Shown here: positions 14,413 to 25,285 of the stretch, piece after piece | Position numbering within the stretch: the first letter of the stretch is position 1 | Layout of the letters: each line of letters opens with the position of its first letter | NCBI RefSeq assembly: GCF_029846175.1 | Contig: NZ_JARWAC010000016.1 | Coordinates: forward strand, 310,001-374,000 | Direction of reading: 5' to 3' | Length of the DNA stretch: 64,000 nucleotides | Source of the DNA: Sphaerisporangium sp. TRM90804 | Lineage (GTDB): Bacteria; Actinomycetota; Actinomycetes; Streptosporangiales; Streptosporangiaceae | Notes under the pieces: generated by a model | Told to the model about the DNA's origin: nothing | What the model saw: only the letters and a program-made list of their open reading frames with translations | Database searches by the model: none | Translations under genes and position numbers: made by a program

Positions 14413-16080
14413 TCAGCCCACCAGCACCAGCAGGTCGTCGCGTTCGACCGCCTCCAGCGAGAGCGTCTTGTAGCCGACCTCCTCGAACAGGACGGTGACG
14501 CGGTCGGGCTCGCGGCTCATGACCACGCCCTCGCCCCACTCGGTGTGCCGCACCCCGGCGTGCAGCGGGAACGGCCCGTCGCCCGCCTTCTCGTCCGGCA
14601 GCTTCTCCTCGGCCGCGCCCGACCGGCAGGTGTCGCAGTTCCCGCAGGCCCGCTCGTGCGGCTCGCCGAAGTACTCCAGCAGCATCCTGCGCCGGCAGCC
14701 GGTCGTCTCGGCGTAGGCGCGCATCATGTCGATGCGGGACTCGTCGACGCGGCGCCGGGTCTCGTCCAGCCCCACGGCCTCGGCGGACGCCTCCTGCGGC
14801 GAGGGGCCGGCGGTGACGGCGCGCAGGTCGCCGCGGTCGGTCACCGTGACCGCCCCCACCCGCTCCAGCAGGTTCACCACGCCGGTCAGCTTGGAGGACC
14901 CGATGCCGAGCAGATCGCGCAGCTCCCGGGCCGGGACGGTGCCGCCGTGCTCGCCGACCAGCGTCGCCACGCGCAGCAGCAGCTCCTCGTCGGCGCGGCC
15001 GCCGGCGAAGAACCTGCGGATGCCGAGGTCCTCGGGCCGGTAGAACAGGACGGCGGTCGCCGGCTCCTGGTCGCGGCCGGCGCGGCCGATCTCCTGGTAG
15101 TAGGAGTCGAGCGACTCCGGCGGGTCCGAGTGCAGCACGTGACGGACGTCCTGCTTGTCGATGCCCATGCCGAAGGCCGAGGTGGCGACCACCACGTCCA
15201 GCCCGCCCTCGCGGAACAGCTCGTGCACCCGGTGCCGGTCGGCGGCCTTCATTCCGGCGTGGTAGGCCTCGGCCCGCTTCCCGGCGTCCCGCAGGGCGGC
15301 GGCGTACTCCTCGGTGGCGCGCCGCGTGGCGACGTACACCAGGCCGAGGCCTTCGCGGGACGCGGCGTCCGCGATCAGCGCGCGGCGCTTGTCCTCCTTG
15401 TCGACGAACCTGCGCACCTGGAGGTCGATGTTCGGCCGGTCGAAGCCGCGCACGACCACTCCGGCGTCCTGCAGGCCCAGGGAGGACAGGATGTCGTCGC
15501 GCACGAGCGGGGCCGCCGTGGCCGTCAGGGCCACCACCGGAGGGTGCCCGAGCCGTTCGATCGCCTGGCCGAGCCGCAGGTAGTCGGGCCGGAAGTCGTG
15601 GCCCCAGGCCGACACGCAGTGCGCCTCGTCGATGGCGATCAGCGAGGGCCGGGCCGCGCGCAGCCGGTCGATCACCTCGGGCTTGGCGAGCTGCTCGGGG
15701 GACAGGAAGACGAACTCCGCCGTGCCCGCCTTGATCTGCTCGAACGACGCGTCGCTCGTCCCGCTCGACTGGGCCGAGTTCACCGCCACCGCGCCGGCGG
15801 CGCCGGCCTCCGCCAGCCCGGCGACCTGGTCGCGCTGCAGGGCGATCAACGGCGAGACGACGACCGTGGGCCCGTCGAGCAGCAGCGCCGGGATCTGGTA
15901 GACGGCGGACTTCCCGCTCCCGGTGGGCATGACGACGAGCACGTCCCGCCCGGCGAGCAGGTGCTCCATCGCCTCCTGCTGCCCGGGGCGCAGCCGCTCC
16001 CACCCGAAGGCGTCCTTGGCCACCGCGCCCAGGCGGCGCCTGCGGCCCCGCCGCTGGAAACGCTCCCGCACCGAGATCAT
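14413..16080 (-). CDS. recQ: RecQ-family ATP-dependent DNA helicase
   Basis: This 555-residue 3'-5' helicase has the Q-motif region RLRPGQQEAM, Walker A MPTGSGKS, DEAHCVSAWGHDFRPDY (motif II plus the RecQ aromatic-rich loop), TATAA motif III and the GRAGRDQE motif VI. The RQC zinc site is CRRRMLLEYFGE followed by CGNCDTC. There is no HRDC domain; instead the end is a short beta-rich domain (VRHTEWGEGVVMS, VTVLFEEVGYKTLS), common in actinobacterial RecQ. It unwinds recombination and repair intermediates. ATG 16080 is preceded by AAGGAGAA; a GTG at 16113 is in frame but poorly supported. Confidence 0.9.
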   Translation of the reverse strand: MISVRERFQRRGRRRRLGAVAKDAFGWERLRPGQQEAMEHLLAGRDVLVVMPTGSGKSAVYQIPALLLDGPTVVVSPLIALQRDQVAGLAEAGAAGAVAVNSAQSSGTSDASFEQIKAGTAEFVFLSPEQLAKPEVIDRLRAARPSLIAIDEAHCVSAWGHDFRPDYLRLGQAIERLGHPPVVALTATAAPLVRDDILSSLGLQDAGVVVRGFDRPNIDLQVRRFVDKEDKRRALIADAASREGLGLVYVATRRATEEYAAALRDAGKRAEAYHAGMKAADRHRVHELFREGGLDVVVATSAFGMGIDKQDVRHVLHSDPPESLDSYYQEIGRAGRDQEPATAVLFYRPEDLGIRRFFAGGRADEELLLRVATLVGEHGGTVPARELRDLLGIGSSKLTGVVNLLERVGAVTVTDRGDLRAVTAGPSPQEASAEAVGLDETRRRVDESRIDMMRAYAETTGCRRRMLLEYFGEPHERACGNCDTCRSGAAEEKLPDEKAGDGPFPLHAGVRHTEWGEGVVMSREPDRVTVLFEEVGYKTLSLEAVERDDLLVLVG

Positions 16081-16260
16081 GCGCTCGTTCTCCTTCACTC
16101 GTGCCACGCTCACGCGGCCCCCGGGGAGGGGCGCGGTGAGCGGCCGGCGGCCGCGGCCGCCTGCCAGGACGGTCCCGTGCCCTGGATCACGTCGGCTACG
16201 CGCCCGCGTGGACGCCGGAACCTCCGGCGCCCGGCCGGGAATCGCGCGGGGACGTTGTGG

Positions 16261-16830
16261 TCAACCCTGGTAGCGGTAGTAGCCGGCGAGGTCGGGCAAG
16301 GCGGTGACGTGGTCGGTGCGGATGGTCGTCCCGGTGCGCAGAGCGTTGACCATCTTGCCGTCGCCGATGTAGACGCCGACGTGGTGCGTCTTGACGGTCC
16401 GCTTCCTGATCTTCCCGTAGAACACCAGGTCGCCGGGCTTCGCCTTGGCGGCGGGGACCCTGCGCATGCGCCGCACGTGGTCGTTGGTGTTCCCCCTGCC
16501 CAGCACGTCCTTGTTGAAGGCGAGCTGGTACACCCAGCGCGCGAACCCGGAGCAGTCCAGCCCGCGGGTGGTGGCCGCCGGGCACGGGCGGACCGAGCCC
16601 CGGTAGCCGAGGCAGGTGCCGAGCGAGGGGCCGGGCCTCTCGGCGTGGCCGCCGCCCCAGACGTAGGGGATCTCCCCGCCCTTCCACCGCCCGTGCTTCT
16701 GGCCGCTCTCGATGGCCAGGGCGATCGCCACCACCCGGTTCGGCTCGGGGGCCGGGACGAACAGCGGCGCCGACGCCGTCGCGACCGCGAGCACCGCCAT
16801 GAGCACCGCGAGCCTGGCAGCTCGTGCCAC
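16261..16830 (-). CDS. Secreted NlpC/P60-family peptidoglycan hydrolase
   Basis: The 189-residue protein has an N-terminal signal peptide (ARLAVLMAVLAVATASA) and a compact NlpC/P60 domain. The catalytic Cys lies in TRGLDCSGFARWVYQ, the His in THHVGVYIGDGKMV, with KPGDLVFYG between. It would cleave stem-peptide bonds in cell-wall peptidoglycan outside the cell. An unusual internal stretch (GGHAERPGPSLGTCLGYRG) precedes the catalytic Cys. It starts at GTG 16830 with GGGGGAA upstream. It stands alone, divergent from the membrane glycosyltransferase gene. Confidence 0.85.
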   Translation of the reverse strand: MARAARLAVLMAVLAVATASAPLFVPAPEPNRVVAIALAIESGQKHGRWKGGEIPYVWGGGHAERPGPSLGTCLGYRGSVRPCPAATTRGLDCSGFARWVYQLAFNKDVLGRGNTNDHVRRMRRVPAAKAKPGDLVFYGKIRKRTVKTHHVGVYIGDGKMVNALRTGTTIRTDHVTALPDLAGYYRYQG

Positions 16831-17056
16831 CGGGATTCCCCCAGTTCCGTTGCGGACAAGTGCTCACAAGTCTCGCTTTCCATGGGGCAAAGCGCGCGAA
16901 ATCCCTCCGAAGTGACGTTCCGTACTCAGGGCCGGATCGGTGACCTGGCGCCATCACGATCCGTGTCCTCCGCGCCGGGCCACCGGCGAGAAAAGGCGGC
17001 ATTTCCGGCATTTCGCTATTCTCGCCACATAACATCCGTCGAGTGGAGGGGACGCG

Positions 17057-18487
17057 GTGATCAGGTCGGCCGTCCGGGGCAACCTGCTGTTCGGCCTGGC
17101 CCTGCTGGCGGCGGCCCTCGTCCGGCTGTGCGCCTCGCTCGGCTACCAGGGCGCCATCTGGTTCTCCGGCGACTCCTACACCTACGTCTCCGGCGCGCTC
17201 CAGCTCTGGCCGAGCCGGTCGCGCAGCTCGGGGTACTCGGTGTTCCTCTGGCTGCTGCGGCCCTTCCACAGCACGGCGCTGGTCGCGGCGGTCCAGCACC
17301 TGCTCGGACTGCTGTGCGCCGTCCTGGTCTACGCGGTGCTGCGCCGACGCCGCCTGCCGGCCTGGGGCGCCACCCTGCTCGCCGCCCCGCTGCTCTTCGA
17401 CGCCTACCAGATCCAGCTCGAACACATGATCATGGCCGAAGCCCTGTTCACGGCCCTGCTGGTCGCGGCCGTCGCCATCCTGCTGTGGCGGCCGGTGCTG
17501 ACCGCCCCATGGGCGGCCGCCGCCGGGTTGCTGCTCGGCTGCGCCGCGCTGCTGCGCACGGTCGGCCTGCCCCTGCTGGCCGTGGCCGTCGCCTGGCTGC
17601 TGCTGCGCCGCGCCGGATGGCGGCCCCTGGGCGCCGTCGTGCTGGCCATGGTGATCCCGCTCGGCGCCTACGCCACCTGGTACCGCGCCGAGCACGGCGC
17701 CTTCGCGCTGAACGCCGCCGACGGCACCTTCCTGTGGGCGCGGACGACGACCTTCGCCGACTGCTCGCGCGTCAGGCCGCCGGCCGAGGAGGCGTGGCTG
17801 TGCCCGGCCGGACCGGTGGGGAGGCGGATGGCCGCCTCACGCTACGTCTGGTGGCCGGACGCCCCCGTGCGGCGCCTGCCGATGTTCGGCGACGAGGCCA
17901 ACGCCGTCACGCGCCGGTTCGCGCTGCGCGCCATCCGGGCCCAGCCGCTGGACTACGCCGCGACCGTGCTCCGCGACACCGCCAAGGCCTTCGCCCCGTC
18001 ACGCGTCCCCTACCCGTCGCGGCGGCTGGTCGCCGCCTACGAGTTCTCCGCCACGCCGACCAGGTTGGAGACCTTCGAGGTCAAGGAGGGGATGACCGCG
18101 GCCGAGGCGGCGCGGGCGTACGAGGACGGGCCGGCCGCGACCCGGGTGGCGCAGCCGTTCGCGGGCGCGATGGTGGCCTACCAGCGGTGGGTCCACGTGC
18201 CCGGGCCGGTGACCGGGGCCCTGCTCGCCGCCGGGCTCGCGGGCGTGGTGATCCAGGCCCGGCGGCGGCGCGTCCTCGCGCTGCTGCCCTGGGCGGGTGC
18301 CGCCGCGCTGATCGTCGTGCCGCCGATGACCGCCGACTTCGACCACCGTTACGTGCTCGCGGCGCTGCCCTTCGCCGCGCTCGCCGCGGGGCTGGCCTTC
18401 GCCCGCTCCGCGCCGGCTGCCGGCGGCGCGGAGCGGCCCGCCCCGGAGAGCCCCGGGCTCCCCGAGGAGGCGCTCACCCGCCGCTGA
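17057..18487 (+). CDS. GT-C/GT39-like membrane glycosyltransferase or related polytopic enzyme
   Basis: The 476-residue integral membrane protein has about ten hydrophobic segments. An acidic GDSYTYVSGA loop follows the first one, in the place where GT-C enzymes have their catalytic Asp. A large extracytoplasmic loop lies at about residues 225-345, and DFDHRYVLAALPF is near the end, typical of dolichyl-phosphate-mannose-type transferases. It would move sugar from a polyprenyl-phosphate carrier onto an envelope acceptor; donor and acceptor are unknown. GTG 17057 is preceded by GGAGGGG. Two strong hairpins follow the gene. Confidence 0.62.
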   Translation: MIRSAVRGNLLFGLALLAAALVRLCASLGYQGAIWFSGDSYTYVSGALQLWPSRSRSSGYSVFLWLLRPFHSTALVAAVQHLLGLLCAVLVYAVLRRRRLPAWGATLLAAPLLFDAYQIQLEHMIMAEALFTALLVAAVAILLWRPVLTAPWAAAAGLLLGCAALLRTVGLPLLAVAVAWLLLRRAGWRPLGAVVLAMVIPLGAYATWYRAEHGAFALNAADGTFLWARTTTFADCSRVRPPAEEAWLCPAGPVGRRMAASRYVWWPDAPVRRLPMFGDEANAVTRRFALRAIRAQPLDYAATVLRDTAKAFAPSRVPYPSRRLVAAYEFSATPTRLETFEVKEGMTAAEAARAYEDGPAATRVAQPFAGAMVAYQRWVHVPGPVTGALLAAGLAGVVIQARRRRVLALLPWAGAAALIVVPPMTADFDHRYVLAALPFAALAAGLAFARSAPAAGGAERPAPESPGLPEEALTRR

Positions 18488-18557
18488 CGCCGGGCCCCTT
18501 CGGGACCCGGCCGGGCTCGGAAAGGCCCGGTGACGCCGGACGGGACGAATGAGGGAA

Positions 18558-18622
18558 CCCGGCCGGACCCCGTAAGGGGCCCGGCCGGGCTTGTGGTCTC
18601 GCGCTCCCAGGGCAGAGACCAC
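18558..18622. terminator. Two consecutive hairpins between convergent glycosyltransferase and GH9 genes
   Basis: The first hairpin (18558-18589) pairs CCCGGCCGG...CCCC with GGGG...CCGGCCGGG around GTAA and is followed by CTTGT. The second (18593-18622) pairs GTGGTCTC with GAGACCAC around a 14-nt loop. They separate converging genes and should stop transcription both ways. Confidence 0.7.
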
Positions 18623-18633
18623 GTCTTGGGGGG

Positions 18634-21315
<2,682 letters not shown>

Positions 21316-21333
21316 GCTCCCGGGTTCGCGGAA

Positions 21334-24279
21334 TCAGGGGAACAGCCGGCCGTACTCGGCGAGGGCGACGGCGACGTCGACCTGCGCCCAGTACCTGTGG
21401 TAGTTGAACGTCGGGGCCGGGCCCGTGCCGTTCAGGTAGGCCTGGACCTTCGGCCAGTCGGGGTCGTCGCGGAGGAACGACCTGATGGAGATGAAGGTCG
21501 AGTTGGAGTTGATGGCGTCGCCGTTCGGCATCTCGCCGGTCCAGCCCGGCGGGACGTAGACCGGGTCGTCGATCCGGTTGTAGTCGGCCTTGGTCTCCGG
21601 CACCGACACGCCCTTGCTGTCCTGGAACTTCCAGACGCCGTCCAGGATGGCCTTGGCCATGGTCTGCGCCTGGGTGTTCCCGGCCTTGGCGGCGTAGTAC
21701 ATCAGCACCTTGGCGTAGGAGCCCGCGACGCCGACGTCGGTGGTGTGGTCCACGACCGTCACGTGCAGGTTCGTGTTGGCGGCGGGGTTCGACGGGTTCC
21801 AGGTGTTCGGCTGGCCGGTCCACCGGAGCGTCGAGGGGATCTGGTAGGTGCCGTCGGCGTTGATGGTGGTGTTGGCCATCGCCCAGGCGACCCACTTGTC
21901 GAGGACGGCCTTCGCGCTGGCGTTGCCGGTGACGTGGTAGTACTCCGCCACCCGCTCCATCGACCACGCCTGGAAGCCGAACCACTGGTTCGACGGCGGG
22001 TCGTGGTAGACCGGCTGCCAGTCGTACGCCATGCCGTAGAAGGTCGGCGTGCCGGACGGCGGCGCCGCGTAGTGGCCCTGCCAGCTGTTGGTGGCGCCAC
22101 CGGCGATCCCGCCCTCGGCCGACTGCAGCCAGCGGTAGAACTCGATCTGCCGCGTCAGGCTGGTGGACCAGTCGGTGACCGCGGTCGCGCCCTTGGGCTT
22201 GAGCACGTCCACGTTCGACAGGGCCCAGGCCGCCATCGGGTTCTGGTAGCCCTGGTGGTTGTGGCTGGAGCCGATGCGCCAGGCCCAGCCGGCGGAGGTG
22301 TCGAGCGCGCCGCCCCAGGCGTAGTACCAGGACAGCAGGTAGGCCGAGCTGTCCTTGCCGGTGCCGGCCGCGCAGGAGGTGCTGGTGCAGCCCTGCTTCT
22401 TGAAGTACTTGTCGTACATCGCGTAGCGCAGGTAGTCGCCCATCTTCGCGGCCTTGGCGACCGTCGCGGCGACCTGTGACGCCTTGCCCTGCGCCGAGGC
22501 CCAGGTGTGCGCCCAGTAGGCGACCTGGACGGCGCGCGCGTCGGCGTCGGGGGCGTTGGTGTACTTCCACTGCTTGGCGTACGAGGCGTCGCCGGTGAAC
22601 AGGTCCAGGTAGCCGTTGGGGCCGCCGAACGCGAAGTTGTCGCAGGACGGCTGGGGAATGGTCTCGAAGACCGACTCCTCGGGCCCGCGCTGGTAGGTGT
22701 TGATGTAGGCGGGCTTGGTGGTGCCGTCGCCGCAGCGGCCGAAGCCGTAGACGTTGTCGACGTCCAGCAGCCAGTGCATGCCGTAGATGTCACGGGTGCC
22801 GTAGGCGCTCTGCAGCTCGTTGGCGATCGGGTCGACGCCGACGCTGACGTTGCCGTCGAGGTCGGACGGGTACTGGCTGATGTCGTCCCACTCGCCGGCG
22901 TAGGTGGCCGGGCTGCTGGGGCTGTAGTAGGAGTTGGTCGGCTGGTCGGCCGTGGCGGGGATGATGTACCTCTCCATGATGCCCCAGGCGTCGTTGAACC
23001 TGGTCCACGTACCGGTGACCTGGCCGTACACCGCCTCCAGCCACAGCATGTAGCTGAACGCCTCGGACGTCGTCTCGTGGCCGTGGTCGGGGGCCTCCAC
23101 CAAGAAGGTCTCCACCGAGTGGTACGGCACGCCCTGCGGGGAGTAGTAGCCGTTCGCCGGGTCCTTCAGCTTGTTGTACATCGTGGTGAAGCGGGTGATG
23201 TACTCGTTGTCCCCGCCGCTGCCGTCGTTGTCGACCTCGGTCGCGACCAGCGAGCCGGACGTCCAGCCGGAGGCCGCGGAGTTGAACGTCGCGGTGCCGC
23301 CGGTCTCGTCGGTGTCCTCGGCCGCCTGGATGGTGACGGTCTGCGCGGTGTTCCAGTTCGCGGGGGTGAACGTCAGCGAGCCGCCGGTCCTGATGGTGAG
23401 GTCGGCGTCGCCGCCGCTCGCCTTGGTGGTCGCCACCGTCACGTTGGAGGTGGGAGCCCGCGACAGGCGCACCGAGTAGCTCGCGGTGCCGCCCTCGGGT
23501 ACGACCAGCGTGGTCGGGCTGACGACGATGCTGGAGGTCTGGGTGCCGGACACCGTGATGCCCACGGGGCTGGAGGTGGTCACCGCGCCCGCGTTGTCGG
23601 TCGCCCTGGCGGTGAGCGAGTAGCTGCCCGCGGCGACGTTGGTCCAGCTGTAGGTGTAGGGCGAGCTGGTGTCGGAGCCGAGGAGCGTGCTGCCGTTGTA
23701 GAAGTCGACCTTGGCGACGGTGCCGTCGCTGTCGGCGGCGGTGGCGGCCAGGCTGACGGTGGCCGGCGCGGTGAAGGTCTGGCCCGCGGTCGGCGAGGTC
23801 AGGCTGACGGTCGGCGCCTGGTTGACCGGGCCTCCGCCGTTACAGGTGACGCCGTTGATCGTGAAGGAGGTCGGCTTGCCGTTGGTGCCGCTGAAGGAGC
23901 CGTTGAAGCCGATGGAGATCGACTGCCCGGTGCCCACGGAGCCGTTCCACGGCATGTTCCTGGCGGTCACGGCGGCGCCGTTCTGCGACCACTCCGCGCT
24001 CCAGCCCTGGGTGACGCGCTGGTTGCCGGGGAAGGTGAAGCCCAGCGTCCAGTTGGTCCAGGGGTCACCGCTGTTGGTGATCTTGACGTTGCCGGTGAAC
24101 CCGCTGCCGCCCCAGTCGTTGGTGGTGTATTCGACGGCACAGGCGACGGCCGCGGAGGCCGGTACGGACGACAGGACGGTGATCAGACCGGCCGCCAGGC
24201 CGGTGAGCGCCGCCCATACGCCACGCCTTTTCACGCGTCTACGTGGGAGCGCTCCCGCTCCTAACGATTGTGAGGACAT
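21334..24279 (-). CDS. Secreted GH48 cellulase (reducing-end cellobiohydrolase), CBM2-Ig-Calx-beta-like-GH48
   Basis: The 981-residue secreted enzyme has a signal peptide ending at ASA near residue 43 and a CBM2 module at about 47-148 ([28 protein letters not shown]). An Ig-like domain ([14 protein letters not shown]) spans about 156-243 and a Calx-beta-like domain ([18 protein letters not shown]) about 248-350. The GH48 domain runs from about 357 to the end. [20 protein letters not shown] matches GH48 around the proton donor (Glu of TSEAFSY). GH48 enzymes release cellobiose processively and synergise with GH9, encoded next. ATG 24279 has GGAG about 10 bases upstream. A GTG at 24234 would also give a good signal peptide; the difference decides whether the proximal CelR-type box is coding or leader. 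Confidence 0.93.
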   Translation of the reverse strand: MSSQSLGAGALPRRRVKRRGVWAALTGLAAGLITVLSSVPASAAVACAVEYTTNDWGGSGFTGNVKITNSGDPWTNWTLGFTFPGNQRVTQGWSAEWSQNGAAVTARNMPWNGSVGTGQSISIGFNGSFSGTNGKPTSFTINGVTCNGGGPVNQAPTVSLTSPTAGQTFTAPATVSLAATAADSDGTVAKVDFYNGSTLLGSDTSSPYTYSWTNVAAGSYSLTARATDNAGAVTTSSPVGITVSGTQTSSIVVSPTTLVVPEGGTASYSVRLSRAPTSNVTVATTKASGGDADLTIRTGGSLTFTPANWNTAQTVTIQAAEDTDETGGTATFNSAASGWTSGSLVATEVDNDGSGGDNEYITRFTTMYNKLKDPANGYYSPQGVPYHSVETFLVEAPDHGHETTSEAFSYMLWLEAVYGQVTGTWTRFNDAWGIMERYIIPATADQPTNSYYSPSSPATYAGEWDDISQYPSDLDGNVSVGVDPIANELQSAYGTRDIYGMHWLLDVDNVYGFGRCGDGTTKPAYINTYQRGPEESVFETIPQPSCDNFAFGGPNGYLDLFTGDASYAKQWKYTNAPDADARAVQVAYWAHTWASAQGKASQVAATVAKAAKMGDYLRYAMYDKYFKKQGCTSTSCAAGTGKDSSAYLLSWYYAWGGALDTSAGWAWRIGSSHNHQGYQNPMAAWALSNVDVLKPKGATAVTDWSTSLTRQIEFYRWLQSAEGGIAGGATNSWQGHYAAPPSGTPTFYGMAYDWQPVYHDPPSNQWFGFQAWSMERVAEYYHVTGNASAKAVLDKWVAWAMANTTINADGTYQIPSTLRWTGQPNTWNPSNPAANTNLHVTVVDHTTDVGVAGSYAKVLMYYAAKAGNTQAQTMAKAILDGVWKFQDSKGVSVPETKADYNRIDDPVYVPPGWTGEMPNGDAINSNSTFISIRSFLRDDPDWPKVQAYLNGTGPAPTFNYHRYWAQVDVAVALAEYGRLFP
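24244..24257. promoter_or_regulatory. CelR/CebR-type box, proximal to the GH48 gene, one mismatch
   Basis: TGGGAGCGCTCCCG differs from the canonical 14-bp palindrome only in its last base. If translation starts at ATG 24279 the box lies inside codons 8-12; with GTG 24234 it lies in the 5' leader. Confidence 0.75.
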
Positions 24280-24367
24280 ACTTGATGTACTCCAAAGGGG
24301 AAATTGCGATGGATGGGGCAGATGAACGGCGAAGCGACGGTCTCGTACCGGCGAAGAAGATGATGTA

Positions 24368-24419
24368 GATGTGGGAGCGCTCCCACATCGAATTCTGGTG
24401 AGCGTCCGTGGGATGTCAA
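24368..24419 (-). promoter_or_regulatory. GH48 promoter with perfect CelR-type operator
   Basis: Reading leftward, TTGACA (24419-24414), a 16-bp spacer and CAGAAT (24397-24392) form the promoter. Two bases later begins a perfect 22-bp palindrome (24389-24368), two half-sites GATGTGGGAGC head to head, containing TGGGAGCGCTCCCA. That core is the known CelR/CebR operator of actinomycete cellulase genes, released by cellobiose. Repressor here would cover the transcription start. Confidence 0.82.
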
Positions 24420-24836
24420 TGACGTGACAGGCGTATTTCGCGCTCCTGACGTCTCTCCCCGCCCCGGCCTGCCCCTTCTTACGCCCGCCTTATCCGCCGC
24501 GGGTGGCGGTATTTGAAACTTTCAGCACCGGCTCGCCTCCCCCGCCCCGGCCCGAGGTCCGGCCCGGGCCCGGGCGGGCATCCGGGGGCGGTCCGCCAAG
24601 GTCGGCGGCCCCGGCGCGGTCCCGGGCGCGTGTCCCGGAGGACGTCCGCGACCCCTCCGGAGCGAGTGCTCCGCGAGTGTGTAAGCGGGCCGAAACCTCC
24701 GGCAGGGCGGGCGAGCCGACCGTTGATCGCCGGTGTTTTGGGGGCTTGAAGCACTGTTCGTCCGGTTTGGAAGTGTGAGATATGCCGCTGTGTCCGGGGG
24801 GTGACGTGTCCGGGGGGCCGGGTACAGGCTGTTCCC
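24420..24836. other. Gene-free interval upstream of the GH48 promoter, with a TGAAACTTTCA element
   Basis: No convincing gene. TGAAACTTTCA at 24514-24524 is an 11-bp near-palindrome that recurs, inverted, at 27418-27428. Similar GAAA-TTTC pseudo-palindromes are known upstream of xylanase genes in actinomycetes. A GC-rich hairpin-prone tract spans about 24540-24600. Confidence 0.5.
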
Positions 24837-25049
24837 ATGAACAGAGTCGATCCGAGAAACCTGAGCGTGCGAGATCTGCGCGACGAGCTGAGCATGCTCG
24901 AGGAGTCATGGACGGAGACGCTGCTGCGCGGTTCCGAGGACGCCCTGGACGACCACGCGTCTCGCCTGCGTGAGGTCGAAGAGGAGTTCGACCGCCGCCA
25001 GAGGGACGACCGCCCCGCCGCCTCGGGGGACCCCGGCCCCGGGGTGTAG
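24837..25049 (+). CDS. Small acidic helical protein, DUF6158-like
   Basis: The 70-residue protein begins MNRVDPRNLSVRDLRDELS and contains WTETLLRGSEDALDDHASR and EVEEEFDRRQ, with a disordered Pro/Gly tail. The pattern (DP...DLRDEL, then E-E-x-W-T-E-T-L-x-x-G-S-E-D-A-L, then helix) fits small actinobacterial DUF6158-type proteins of unknown function, as I recall them. It is predicted to be two helices, cytoplasmic. ATG 24837 is chosen for similarity; the ribosome site is weak, and a GTG at 24801 is in frame. The stop codon lies in the loop of a terminator hairpin. Confidence 0.62.
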   Translation: MNRVDPRNLSVRDLRDELSMLEESWTETLLRGSEDALDDHASRLREVEEEFDRRQRDDRPAASGDPGPGV

Positions 25050-25061
25050 TCCCGGGGCCGG
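25033..25061. terminator. Hairpin with the DUF6158-like stop codon in its loop
   Basis: A perfect 11-bp stem CCGGCCCCGGG/CCCGGGGCCGG encloses GTGTAGT, which contains the TAG stop at 25047-25049. Confidence 0.7.
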
Positions 25062-25262
25062 CGGTCGTCCTCCCCCCGATGGACGGGGCCCGTCTCGCGG
25101 CCCCGGGACGGCGTCCGCCCCACGAAACACCCCTCACGTCGCCGTGCGGCCGCCGGCCGCGCCACTTCGGCCCGGGCCCGTCCGAGCACATCGGACAGGC
25201 CCGGGCCGTCGCGCCCCTCGGCCGAGGTCTTCGCCGGAGTCACCCGGGACCCGGCGGCGCGA

Positions 25263-25285
25263 GGACACCGCTAGGAACGGTGTCC
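25263..25285. terminator. Hairpin with the DUF3494-gene stop codon in its loop
   Basis: A perfect 8-bp stem GGACACCG/CGGTGTCC has a 7-nt loop holding the stop codon of the leftward gene (25273-25271). Confidence 0.55.

Noticed and set aside
14545-18552. A 1335-codon plus-strand open frame
   Set aside because: It is antisense to recQ and the NlpC/P60 gene and out of frame with the glycosyltransferase; the translation is Arg/Gly/His-rich noise typical of high-GC DNA.
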